Shown: positions 1 through 5,754 of the stretch, one piece after another | How the letters are laid out: the number at the start of each line of letters is the position of its first letter | Numbering within the stretch: position 1 is the first letter of the stretch | Assembly: GCA_021786815.1 (NCBI GenBank) | Contig: JAJYMR010000124.1 | Coordinates: forward strand, 1-5,754 | Direction: 5' to 3' | DNA length: 5,754 nucleotides | From: Deltaproteobacteria bacterium | GTDB taxonomy: Bacteria > Desulfobacterota > Binatia > Binatales > Binataceae | The notes under the pieces: model-generated | What the model saw: the letters and a program-made list of their open reading frames with translations, nothing else | What the model was told of the DNA's origin: nothing | The model's database searches: none | Position numbers and translations under genes: made by a program

Positions 1-74
1 CGATGCAAAATCTTTGCGATCGCCTTCTCCAGCATGCTGCGCCGATCGGTTCCGCGGTCTTGTTCGCCCCTCAA
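1..74 (-). CDS. possible 5' end of a further gene, cut by the window edge
   Basis: After the YiiX-like gene stops at 103, a minus-strand frame stays open to the left edge. It could start at TTG 74, which has GGAG 8 bases upstream and lies 28 bases after the preceding stop, or at ATG 35, which has no good ribosome site. From the ATG it reads MLEKAIAKILH, a basic, helix-forming sequence typical of a cytoplasmic N terminus. Eleven to 24 residues cannot identify a family: starts of this style occur in SecA and in TrpD, among others, and I do not choose. It may also be a chance open frame. If real, it continues the one-strand run of genes. Confidence 0.3.
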   Translation of the reverse strand, partial: MRGEQDRGTDRRSMLEKAIAKILH

Positions 75-102
75 TTCAAATTCTCCGCGCTTGGTGGATT
101 TG

Positions 103-990
103 TTATGCCCGCCCTTTGGCCGCGACCGTCTCATCCGGCTCGTCGGCCCACAGGATCTTCCGATAGTCGAACCTAAGGCTTTCTATAACATTGAACTTGA
201 TTATCTCGAAATACGGCGACACGTCGAAGTCGCGCGGAGTAATCAACGTCGGCGACACCCGGCGCATCACGCCGTAAACCGTCGCGCCGTCGCGCCCGAA
301 AAGACGCTCGAACAGGCTATGCGGCCCTTCGCCCGGCGGCTCGACGAATTTCGGCGCGATCGGAAAGCCGACGCGCTCGAAGCACTCCGCGATCAGGCTC
401 GAGCATATCACCCGGGTCGGCTCGCCGCTGCCGAAATGCAGCGCCTGGCGGCGAAACCGCCTCGGTACCATCGAAACCGGCAGAAAATACCGCGCGAGAT
501 CCAGAATGTTCTTGATGTCATAGCTGTCGCCCACGTGGCCGAGCGCCTCTTCCAGCAGCACGCGCAGGTCGGCGGAAGAAAGATTGTACGGCCGGCACAC
601 GCGGATGTTGAAATTGCGATACTTGCTCAGAGGTGAGAGCACAACTCCCTGGTCGACCAGCGCCTCGAGCACCATGAAGTCCGCGTCTTCGCCGAATTTC
701 TCGAGAAACTCGGCGCGCCGCGACGGCTCGCGCCTGAGCGGTTCATCGCCCACGAAGAGCGTCGCATGCGACCACGAACTCTGCGTGAGATATTTGATAC
801 ATTCGCTGATACGTTCGTTTCCCTCGACCAGAATGACGTCGCCTTTGCGCAGGTGACGTTTAAGCCGCGTCATATCGTTCGGGATGTGCAGCGCGTAAGC
901 CTTTAGCGGTTTCGTCAGCAGACGAACCGCGAAATTCACCGTCAGATTCCTAAGAATCGTGAAGGGATTGAGGCTTGCAAAACGCGCCAT
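103..990 (-). CDS. YiiX/YaeF-type permuted papain-like hydrolase (lipo-like protein)
   Basis: A 295-residue protein of the circularly permuted NlpC/P60 (papain-like) superfamily, related to YiiX/YaeF and LRAT-type enzymes. In permuted members the catalytic His precedes the Cys, as here. KGDVILVEG (49-57) is followed by SSWSHATLFVG (71-81) with His75. VLEALVDQGVVLSPL (107-121) gives Glu109 as the probable third residue, and GSGEPTRVICSSLIAECF (187-204) carries the likely nucleophile Cys196. The pattern fits proteins annotated lipo-like or YiiX/YebB-like cysteine hydrolase, which may cut amide or ester bonds of peptides or lipids; the substrate is unknown. No signal peptide or clear membrane span is visible. 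The basic, hydrophobic first 40 residues (FTILRNLTVNFAVRLL) could touch a membrane, and there is no lipobox. The ATG at 990 has a G-run about 5 bases upstream; Met40 is a less likely start, just before the domain. Ends in TAA. Confidence 0.85.
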   Translation of the reverse strand: MARFASLNPFTILRNLTVNFAVRLLTKPLKAYALHIPNDMTRLKRHLRKGDVILVEGNERISECIKYLTQSSWSHATLFVGDEPLRREPSRRAEFLEKFGEDADFMVLEALVDQGVVLSPLSKYRNFNIRVCRPYNLSSADLRVLLEEALGHVGDSYDIKNILDLARYFLPVSMVPRRFRRQALHFGSGEPTRVICSSLIAECFERVGFPIAPKFVEPPGEGPHSLFERLFGRDGATVYGVMRRVSPTLITPRDFDVSPYFEIIKFNVIESLRFDYRKILWADEPDETVAAKGRA

Positions 991-1034
991 CGGCGCCCCC
1001 GAATCGCCCGACCAGTCATAGCGGGCTCACAACG

Positions 1035-1063
1035 AATCTAGGGCGTGCTTCGCATCGACACAA
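1035..1063 (-). promoter_or_regulatory. candidate sigma-70-like promoter before the YiiX-like gene
   Basis: In the 125-base gap after the DUF1573 gene, the minus strand reads TTGTGT (1063-1058), a 17-base spacer, then TAGATT (1040-1035). The hexamers match the -35 and -10 consensus at 3 and 4 of 6 positions. A start near 1028 would give a leader of about 38 bases. The gap is the longest in the window, which makes a separate promoter for the hydrolase gene plausible, but the match is weak. Confidence 0.25.
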
Positions 1064-1081
1064 GCACGGCGAAAGGCCGTG
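1044..1081 (-). other. two overlapping, mutually exclusive hairpins
   Basis: On the minus strand, CACGGC-CTTTC-GCCGTG (1081-1065) forms a perfect 6-bp stem with a 5-base loop. The arms CGTGCTT (1068-1062) and AAGCACG (1050-1044) form a perfect 7-bp stem with an 11-base loop. They share bases 1065-1068, so an RNA can form only one of them at a time. Neither is followed by a U-run, so a classical rho-independent terminator is unlikely. They could end or stabilise the DUF1573 transcript, or have no role. The complementarity is seen directly; function is not known. Confidence 0.4.
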
Positions 1082-1115
1082 AAACGCGCCCTGAGAACCG
1101 CGCGCTTCGGCGGAA

Positions 1116-2159
1116 TCAGGTCTTGAACTGGCCCACTATCCCATAGAACGGGACGTCGAGCGTCTGCTGGGTGGGATCATCGGTCTTTATCGTGAGAGCA
1201 CCCCTGACCTGCCCGTCAGGCGTGCTTCGGTTGAGCAGGACAGTGATCCTGAATTCCTTGCCCGGCCTGACCGGCTCAGCCGAGGCGGTCACGCTCACGC
1301 TGCTGCTGGTGATTCCAAGCAGTTTTATTGGTTTTGAACCGGCGTTTGTAAGCCTGAGGATACGGACTGCGCCCTGCCCCGGCTGCACAATCCCGAAGGA
1401 TACCTGCAGGGGGTCGACGTTGAGGTCACCCTCGACCGTCCCAAACACATCGACTTGCACTGGCACCCGATTGGTGACGACTTTGATCGTGTCGTCGAAC
1501 GGTCCAATCGGCATCGTCTTGAGCAGCGAGACCTTGAGCGTCACGGCCGGCTGATGGTCCTTCGCCGCCAACTGGACGACCTTTATCGCTGGATTCGAGT
1601 TGGAGATGGGCCCCACGCTGAATCCCTTGTGCCCGGTCAGGTCGTTGAGCACGACCGCCTGCGTAAGCTCGGTTCCGCGCTTGACCTTGCCGAAGTTGAC
1701 TTCCGACGGGCTCGCCGCGACCTGCTGCTTGATGTCGCCCTGCAGCGTCATCGCCGCCTGCGGATTCGCCGGGTCATTCGTAAAGAGCGTGATCGTGCGG
1801 ACCTGATGCCCCTTCTGGAAGCGGGTGTCGAAGCCTACTGCGACCTCACCGACCTCGCCCGGGGCGAGATTGCTCTTGGTGGGCGTGGCCGCAGTGCATC
1901 CGCACGAAGTCCTGACGCCGCGAATCACAAGACGTCCCTTGCCCACGTTCTTGAACTTGAACGTGTGCTTGACCATCTCGCCTTCGAGCGCTGTCCCGAA
2001 GCTGTAGAGCGGGTCGATGACCTGGATCTTCGGCTGCGGTTCGCCGGGCGGCGCGGCATTGGCGCCGGGAATCATCGGCGCTCCCTGCGCCCACGCGGAC
2101 GCACCGGGGGCCGTGGCGAAGGCTATGAGCAAAGCTATCGCAAGAGCGGTTCGTTTCAT
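1116..2159 (-). CDS. exported DUF1573 protein with three tandem beta-sandwich-like repeats
   Basis: A 347-residue protein of unknown function. Residues 1-24 look like a signal peptide: Lys2-Arg3, a hydrophobic core (ALAIALLIAFATAP) and likely cleavage after an Ala-x-Ala near 22-24, so it should act outside the cytoplasm. A Pro/Ala-rich stretch (26-45) follows. The first domain (about 47-143) fits DUF1573: SFGTALEGE, HTFKFKNVGKG, then the hallmark SCGCT at 85-89 and a closing TNDPANP strand. Two more segments (about 148-242 and 245-345) repeat the layout: Phe-Gly near the start (54-55, 156-157, 255-256), a Leu-x-Asn-type strand, and a closing strand with Gly (141, 240, 340). Only the first keeps the Cys-Gly-Cys. 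The fold is probably immunoglobulin-like, as in ASH/MSP-type domains; that is inference. The ATG at 2159 has no Shine-Dalgarno but suits the signal peptide. It lies 88 bases after accC, so readthrough is possible. Ends in TGA. Confidence 0.88.
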   Translation of the reverse strand: MKRTALAIALLIAFATAPGASAWAQGAPMIPGANAAPPGEPQPKIQVIDPLYSFGTALEGEMVKHTFKFKNVGKGRLVIRGVRTSCGCTAATPTKSNLAPGEVGEVAVGFDTRFQKGHQVRTITLFTNDPANPQAAMTLQGDIKQQVAASPSEVNFGKVKRGTELTQAVVLNDLTGHKGFSVGPISNSNPAIKVVQLAAKDHQPAVTLKVSLLKTMPIGPFDDTIKVVTNRVPVQVDVFGTVEGDLNVDPLQVSFGIVQPGQGAVRILRLTNAGSKPIKLLGITSSSVSVTASAEPVRPGKEFRITVLLNRSTPDGQVRGALTIKTDDPTQQTLDVPFYGIVGQFKT

Positions 2160-2247
2160 CTGGAAGGAAAATCCGCTTCGGAATAATGCGCCGCCGCGCA
2201 GGCCGCACGCACTCTGTTTCTATCAAGCCGGACCAACGATGCCGAGG

Positions 2248-3630
2248 TCAAGATGCCGCCTTCACACCCTCGGATTTGGCCGATTCAGAGGCCGGCTCGT
2301 AGCGGGTGAGAAAGTCCGTGGCGAATTCGCCAGCCATGAAGTCCGGATCCTCGAGGATTCGCAGATGGAGCGGGATATTCGTCTTGATACCGTCGATCTG
2401 GTACTCGCGAAGCGCGGCCTTGGCGCGCGCGATCGCTAGCGCCCGATCGTCGGCGTGCACGATAAGCTTCGCGACCAGCGGGTCGTAATGCACCGGCACC
2501 CGGTATCCGTCGTAAAGCGCGGTCTCAACCCTGACGCCAAGTCCTCCGGCGGGATGATGGTTGGTCACGACGCCCGGCGACGGCATGTGCGTGTTGGGAT
2601 CCTCGGCGTACAGCCGGAATTCCATCGCCGCCCCGTTGATCCGCAGCTGCTTCTGCTTGAACCCGAGCGGCTCGCCGGTTGCTATGCGGATACTCTCCTT
2701 GACCAGGTCGAACGACGTCACCATCTCGGTGACCCCGTGCTCCACCTGGATCCGCGTGTTCATCTCGATGAAGTAGAATTCGCCGCCGGGCGCGAGCAGG
2801 AACTCGACCGTGCCGACATTCGAATAGCCCACGACTTCGGCGGCGCGCACCGCCGCGCGGCCCATCTTGTCGCGAAGCCGGGCGGTCAGCACCGGGCAGG
2901 GTGATTCCTCGATCACCTTCTGATGGCGGCGCTGGATGGAGCAGTCGCGCTCGCCAAGATGGATAACGTTGCGTTTCTGATCGGCAAGGATCTGGAATTC
3001 CACGTGGCGCGCGCGTTCCAGGTATTTCTCGAGGTACATCGTGCGCGAATTGAAGGCGGCCTCGCTCTCGGCGCGCGCGAGCGGAAACAGCCGGCCAAGC
3101 TCTTTTTCGTCGCGCACGACGCGCATCCCCTTGCCACCGCCTCCGGCCGCGGCCTTTATCAGCACCGGATAGCCAAGGCGATCGGCATCGGCGACCGCCT
3201 CCCTGAGCTCGGTGATTCCCTTGCCTTCGCTTCCGGGCAGAACCGGCACACCGGCGCGCCTCATGATTCGGCGTGCCCGCGGCTTGTCGCCCATCAGCCG
3301 TATGTGCCGCGCCTGGGGACCTACGAAATTCAGCCCCGAACGCCGGCACGCCTCGGCGAAGTCGCCGTTCTCGCTCAGGAAGCCGTAGCCCGGATGGACC
3401 GCGTCGGCACCGTAGGTCAACGCCGCGCTGATTATCGAAGGGATATTGAGGTAGCTCGCTTCGGCCTGCGGCGGCCCGATACAGACCGACTCATCGGCCA
3501 TTCGGACGTGAAGCGAGTTCCTGTCGGCGGTCGAATAGACCGCGATAGTCGGGATTCCGAGCTCGCGGCACGCGCGGATTATTCGGATTGCGATAGTGCC
3601 GCGGTTTGCGACCAGGAGTTTTTTGAACAT
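2248..3630 (-). CDS. accC: biotin carboxylase subunit of acetyl-CoA carboxylase
   Basis: AccC uses ATP and bicarbonate to carboxylate the biotin on AccB. The 460 residues align end to end with E. coli AccC (449), plus a short Ser/Ala/Lys tail after about 446. Seen: the N-terminal domain with HPGYGFLSEN (79-88), the ATP-grasp domain with Lys116 (MGDK), Lys159, the glycine loop AGGGGKGM (162-169), His209, RRHQK with Lys238 and Glu276, then the active-site run FIEMNTRIQVEH (287-298) with Glu289, Asn291, Arg293, Gln295 and Glu297. Arg339 follows in EFRLYAEDP, and the C-terminal biotin-carboxylase domain has IDGIKTNIPLH (412-422). All catalytic residues are kept. Three near-invariant spots differ: ANRGTIA for ANRGEIA (Thr12), VEHGVTE for VEHPVTE (Gly299), and Phe338 for the usual Cys or Ala. 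The start has AGGG 3 bases upstream. Next to accB, acetyl-CoA is the best substrate guess; the RLYAEDP stretch also occurs in propionyl- and methylcrotonyl-CoA carboxylase relatives. Confidence 0.96.
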   Translation of the reverse strand: MFKKLLVANRGTIAIRIIRACRELGIPTIAVYSTADRNSLHVRMADESVCIGPPQAEASYLNIPSIISAALTYGADAVHPGYGFLSENGDFAEACRRSGLNFVGPQARHIRLMGDKPRARRIMRRAGVPVLPGSEGKGITELREAVADADRLGYPVLIKAAAGGGGKGMRVVRDEKELGRLFPLARAESEAAFNSRTMYLEKYLERARHVEFQILADQKRNVIHLGERDCSIQRRHQKVIEESPCPVLTARLRDKMGRAAVRAAEVVGYSNVGTVEFLLAPGGEFYFIEMNTRIQVEHGVTEMVTSFDLVKESIRIATGEPLGFKQKQLRINGAAMEFRLYAEDPNTHMPSPGVVTNHHPAGGLGVRVETALYDGYRVPVHYDPLVAKLIVHADDRALAIARAKAALREYQIDGIKTNIPLHLRILEDPDFMAGEFATDFLTRYEPASESAKSEGVKAAS

Positions 3631-3643
3631 CTGCCCTGCCGCC

Positions 3644-4129
3644 TCATCCGGCTTCGAGAATCATGAGCGGTTGCCCATACTCGATCGCCTGTGAATTGTC
3701 GACGAGTATCTTTACCACGCGGCCGGCCATGTCGGCCTCGATCTCGTTCATCATCTTCATCGCCTCGATGATGCATAACGGCTGGCCCTTGCGCACGTGC
3801 GTGCCTTCTTCGACAAACGGCGGCGCGTCGGGCGAGGGCGAACGGTAGAACGTTCCCACCATCGGGCTTGCGACGATTTTCTGATTCGGTGCGAGCTGGA
3901 TCTCTCCGGCCGGTGCGCCCGCCTCGGAGCCGGGCTCGGCCGCCGCGGACGCCGTTCGCGCGGGAGTGGCGGAAGCGACCGCGACCGCAACCCGCGCCGG
4001 GGTTTCGTTATGAGCGCCAGTCGCGCCGCGCACCAGGCGGACCTTGCCCTTTTTGTCTTCGATCTCCAGTTCCACGAGCCCGTAGTCCTGCATCAGGGAC
4101 AAGAGGGCCTTTATTTCGCGCAACTCCAT
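3644..4129 (-). CDS. accB: acetyl-CoA carboxylase biotin carboxyl carrier protein (BCCP)
   Basis: AccB carries biotin between the biotin carboxylase and carboxyltransferase halves of acetyl-CoA carboxylase, the first committed step of fatty-acid synthesis. The 161-residue protein starts MELREIKALL and has the three usual parts. An N-terminal domain (about 1-35) has the typical EIKALLSLMQDYGLVELEIE pattern. An Ala/Pro-rich flexible linker spans about 36-80. The biotinyl domain (about 82-161) contains the BCCP thumb GTFYRSPSPDAPPF (92-105) and the biotinylation motif EAMKM with Lys125 as acceptor. The thumb marks bacterial acetyl-CoA carboxylase carriers and separates it from other biotinyl or lipoyl domains. 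The frame stays open to 4216, overlapping aroQ, but the extra 29 residues are basic and unlike the family, and only the ATG at 4129 has a good ribosome site. The TGA lies 13 bases before accC, implying co-transcription and probably coupled translation. Confidence 0.97.
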   Translation of the reverse strand: MELREIKALLSLMQDYGLVELEIEDKKGKVRLVRGATGAHNETPARVAVAVASATPARTASAAAEPGSEAGAPAGEIQLAPNQKIVASPMVGTFYRSPSPDAPPFVEEGTHVRKGQPLCIIEAMKMMNEIEADMAGRVVKILVDNSQAIEYGQPLMILEAG

Positions 4130-4140
4130 CTGGTCTCCAG
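4130..4140 (-). promoter_or_regulatory. ribosome binding site of accB, inside a small inverted repeat
   Basis: On the minus strand CTGGAGACCAG directly precedes the ATG at 4129. It supplies GGAG five bases before the start, which fixes the accB start here instead of at the longer frame beginning at 4216 inside aroQ. The same 11 bases form an inverted repeat, CTGG-AGA-CCAG, so the ribosome site could be partly paired in a 4-bp stem with a three-base loop. Such a stem is weak on its own, and a regulatory role is only a possibility. Confidence 0.7.
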
Positions 4141-4187
4141 GTTTATGCGGATGGCTTCCGGCGCCGGTGCGAGACCGAGTGGCGCCA

Positions 4188-4712
4188 CTAGCCCTGTTTT
4201 GCATGCGACGATTCAACCAGGCCCCTCACCGAACGAAGTGCAAGCACGTAACTCTCCGCTCCGAAGCCCATGATCCTGCCCGCTACTATATCGGCTATCG
4301 TGGAGCGATGCCGCATCGGCTCGCGCCGATAGACGTTCGACAAGTGAACCTCGACGGTGGGGACGTCGAGCGCGATTATCGCGTCGCGGATCGCCACGCT
4401 CGTATGCGTGTAGGCGGCGGGATTGATCAGGAGCGCGTCGACCCGGCCGCGCGCCTGCTGGATGCGGCTCACGATCTCGCCTTCGCCGTTGGATTGGAAG
4501 GTTTCGACTTCGAGTCCAAGCTCGCGGCCCAATTCCTTAAGCCCGCGGTCGATATCCGGGAGCCGCGTCCTGCCATAAATGCCGGGTTCGCGTTCCCCGA
4601 GAAGATTCAGGTTGGGGCCGTGGATGACAAGCACACTGAGCGTCGGAGGACGCTCGGTGTCGGCGCCCGCCGGCTTGGATGTGCGGCCCGCTGACCTCTT
4701 CACCATCCCCAC
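4188..4712 (-). CDS. aroQ: type II 3-dehydroquinate dehydratase AroQ
   Basis: The enzyme removes water from 3-dehydroquinate to give 3-dehydroshikimate, the third step of the shikimate pathway; type II enzymes form cytoplasmic dodecamers. The family signature is complete: HGPNLNLLGEREPGIYG at 31-47 holds Asn34, the lid Arg41 and the catalytic Tyr46. SNGEGE at 74-79 follows, then INPAAYTHTSVAIRDA at 96-111 with His103 and Asp110, and EVHLSN at 121-126 with His123 and Ser125, then Arg130. At 174 residues it is longer than the usual 145-150, because about 24 residues precede the first strand (LSVLVIHGPN). The start at 4712 is GTG with GGG about 5 bases upstream; an ATG at 4706, two codons on, is an equal choice. 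The usual Tyr-Gly-x-x-Thr-Leu lid reads YGRTRL, with Arg50 for Thr. It lies directly upstream of accB, a frequent bacterial pairing. It ends in TAG. Confidence 0.97.
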   Translation of the reverse strand: MGMVKRSAGRTSKPAGADTERPPTLSVLVIHGPNLNLLGEREPGIYGRTRLPDIDRGLKELGRELGLEVETFQSNGEGEIVSRIQQARGRVDALLINPAAYTHTSVAIRDAIIALDVPTVEVHLSNVYRREPMRHRSTIADIVAGRIMGFGAESYVLALRSVRGLVESSHAKQG

Positions 4713-4729
4713 AATTACCCGTCTCGGGC

Positions 4730-4758
4730 ATTCAATCGCACCCGCGCGGCCACTGCAA
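4730..4758 (-). promoter_or_regulatory. weak candidate sigma-70-like promoter before aroQ
   Basis: In the 85-base gap between rsmI and aroQ, the minus strand reads TTGCAG (4758-4753), a 17-base spacer, then TTGAAT (4735-4730). These match the -35 and -10 consensus hexamers at 3 and 4 of 6 positions, and the spacing is ideal. A start about 7 bases further on would leave a leader of only about 10-15 bases before the aroQ start. Matches this weak turn up by chance, so aroQ may equally be read through from rsmI. No rho-independent terminator is visible in the gap. Confidence 0.2.
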
Positions 4759-4797
4759 GGTCACGGGCAAGACCGTTCAGGCCAATTTGAGCCCTTT

Positions 4798-5724
4798 TTA
4801 GCCCTCGCGCTCGCCGCCCTCGGGCTCTTCATCGCCACTCCGACGCGCGCTCAGAGCCTCGTTATAGACTTCGCGGCGGCTTCGCCCGGTCAGTTTTGCC
4901 ACGACTGCGCTTGCCTGCTTGAGGCTAAGGCCTGCGTCCAAAAGCGCATCGACGCTGACCGCCCCATGCTCGGCGCGCTCCGGCACGGCGCCCTTCGACG
5001 GCGCGCCTTCGACTACGATCGTCACTTCGCCAAGCGCCTCCCTGCGGGCGAAAATTCCGGCAAGCTCGCCGAGCGGCGCTCGGACCGTCTCTTCGTGAAT
5101 CTTGGTCGCCTCGCGCACAACCGCGGCCTCGCGCCCTGCACCCAGCACGTCTGCCATCGCAGCGAGCGTCCCGGCAAGCCGGCGCGCCGCCTCAAAGAAC
5201 ACCATCGTGCGCGTCTCCGAACGGAGCGCTTCGAGGGCACGGCGGCGCGCCGTCTCGCGCGTAGGAAGAAAGCCCTCGAACGTGAAGCGATCGGTCGGTA
5301 TTCCGGCGACCGAAAGCGCCGCGAGCAGCGCCGAAGCGCCCGGCACGGCAGTGACGCGGATACCCGCCTCATGCGCCGCGCGGACGAGGCGAAAACCGGG
5401 GTCGGAGATTCCGGGCGTGCCCGCGTCCGTAGCCAGCGCGACTTTTGCGCCTGAGTGAAGCCGCTCGATAAGCTCCGGGATGCGTTTTTCCTCGTTGTGC
5501 TCGAAATACGAAACGAGCGGTTTCCTTATCCGATGCGAGGCGAGCAGAAGTCCGGTGCGGCGCGTATCCTCGCACGCCACGAGGTCCGCATCGCCGAGCA
5601 CTTCGAGCGCGCGAAGCGTTATATCGCCCGGATTTCCAATCGGAGTCGCCACCACGAAAAGCACGCCTTCGCCGCCGCCTTTCGCATGTTCGCCCTGTTC
5701 CGCCTCGTGACGCGAGCCCGCCAT
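4798..5724 (-). CDS. rsmI: 16S rRNA (cytidine-1402-2'-O)-methyltransferase RsmI
   Basis: This cytoplasmic enzyme uses S-adenosylmethionine to methylate the 2'-O of C1402 in 16S rRNA, in the ribosomal decoding centre. The 308 residues cover the whole family length (E. coli has 286). Seen in order: the N-terminal strand and loop VATPIGNPGDIT at about 25-36, the EDTRRTGLLL segment at 52-61, the SAM-site loop TDAGTPGISDPG at 99-110, VPGASALLAAL at 127-137, the substrate-side EGFLPTR at 150-156, VREATKIHEE at 203-212 and GEVTIVVEG at 232-240. A C-terminal helical part at about 257-292 (LSLKQASAVVAKLTG) resembles the helix-turn-helix tail of the family. The common IGNLGD is IGNPGD here, and the usual Tyr-Glu-Ser-Pro-His-Arg segment reads FEAARR. 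The ATG at 5724 lacks a clear Shine-Dalgarno; a GTG at 5664 would trim 20 low-complexity residues and still keep the fold. It ends in TAA 85 bases before aroQ. The family call is firm; the start is not. Confidence 0.96.
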   Translation of the reverse strand: MAGSRHEAEQGEHAKGGGEGVLFVVATPIGNPGDITLRALEVLGDADLVACEDTRRTGLLLASHRIRKPLVSYFEHNEEKRIPELIERLHSGAKVALATDAGTPGISDPGFRLVRAAHEAGIRVTAVPGASALLAALSVAGIPTDRFTFEGFLPTRETARRRALEALRSETRTMVFFEAARRLAGTLAAMADVLGAGREAAVVREATKIHEETVRAPLGELAGIFARREALGEVTIVVEGAPSKGAVPERAEHGAVSVDALLDAGLSLKQASAVVAKLTGRSRREVYNEALSARRSGDEEPEGGEREG

Positions 5725-5735
5725 GGCCCAATCGT

Positions 5736-5751
5736 GGCGCGCCGGCGCGCC
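5736..5751. repeat. 16-base perfect GC palindrome upstream of rsmI
   Basis: The bases GGCGCGCCGGCGCGCC read the same on both strands and consist of two copies of the 8-base palindrome GGCGCGCC. The element ends about 12 bases before the rsmI ATG, at the window edge. As RNA it could form only a small stem, because a hairpin needs unpaired central bases. There is no T-run after it, so it is not a standard terminator. It may simply be GC-rich leader sequence or the end of an upstream gene that is out of view. The symmetry is certain; any function is unknown. Confidence 0.6.
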
Positions 5752-5754
5752 CTC

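Noticed and set aside
5..17. Inverted repeat GCAAA-ATC-TTTGC at the left edge
   Set aside because: A short 5-bp stem, possibly inside a coding start, with no supporting context.
34..636. Plus-strand open frame (200 codons) opposite the YiiX-like gene
   Set aside because: Opposite a gene with conserved His, Glu and Cys motifs; no coherent domain is visible.
1455..2186. Plus-strand open frame (243 codons) opposite the DUF1573 gene
   Set aside because: Antisense to a gene with signal peptide and family motif; composition is low-complexity Arg/Asp/Leu, as expected of a shadow frame.
2160..2247. Possible terminator or promoter between accC and the DUF1573 gene
   Set aside because: The best hairpin is a 4-bp stem (TCCG-AAG-CGGA) before four T's, too weak for a terminator, and no pair of hexamers at proper spacing was found.
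2923..3666. Long plus-strand open frame (247 codons) opposite accC
   Set aside because: It mirrors the codon pattern of a clearly identified minus-strand gene in GC-rich DNA; the translation is Arg/Ala-rich with no recognisable motif.
4158..4167. 10-base palindrome CCGGCGCCGG in the aroQ-accB gap
   Set aside because: Short GC palindromes are expected in DNA of this composition; there is no loop for a stable hairpin and no T-run.
4130..4216. Longer accB start overlapping the end of aroQ
   Set aside because: The added 29 residues are unlike the BCCP family, and the ATG at 4129 has a good ribosome site directly upstream.
4579..5454. Plus-strand open frame (291 codons) across the rsmI-aroQ junction
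   Set aside because: It spans two well-identified minus-strand genes and their gap, and its product is Arg-rich without family signatures.

Overview
The window is a run of six complete genes, all on the minus strand, so transcription goes from the right edge to the left. In transcription order they are rsmI (16S rRNA methyltransferase), aroQ (type II 3-dehydroquinase), accB (biotin carboxyl carrier protein), accC (biotin carboxylase), an exported DUF1573 protein, and a YiiX-type permuted papain-like hydrolase. A possible seventh gene starts at the far left and runs out of the window. The intergenic gaps are about 85, 58, 13, 88 and 125 bases, so no stretch over 300 bases lacks a gene. I see no RNA gene, mobile element, CRISPR array or attachment site.

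The DNA is GC-rich (roughly 60-65% by eye), and long open frames on the opposite strand mirror every real gene, as expected from GC-rich codon third positions. The aroQ-accB-accC order is common in proteobacteria and related phyla. Together with the DUF1573 protein and the protein mix, it suggests a high-GC Gram-negative bacterium, perhaps from an uncultivated deltaproteobacterial or Binatota-like lineage. That placement is a guess from gene content and protein style only.

Functionally, the centre (2248-4129) encodes two subunits of acetyl-CoA carboxylase. AccC carboxylates the biotin carried on Lys125 of AccB, and a carboxyltransferase (AccA/AccD, not in the window) would pass the carboxyl group to acetyl-CoA for fatty-acid synthesis. 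AroQ makes 3-dehydroshikimate in the shikimate pathway, and RsmI acts on the ribosome. The DUF1573 protein is predicted to be exported and is built of three related beta-sandwich-like repeats. The YiiX-like protein keeps the His...Glu...Cys order of circularly permuted NlpC/P60 hydrolases. The last two have no obvious biochemical link to fatty-acid synthesis.

I found no clear new biological system; most of this is conserved housekeeping. The points most worth a second look are two substitutions at near-invariant AccC positions, the DUF1573 triple repeat with a single Cys-Gly-Cys site, and a pair of mutually exclusive hairpins with a candidate promoter in the gap before the YiiX-like gene.
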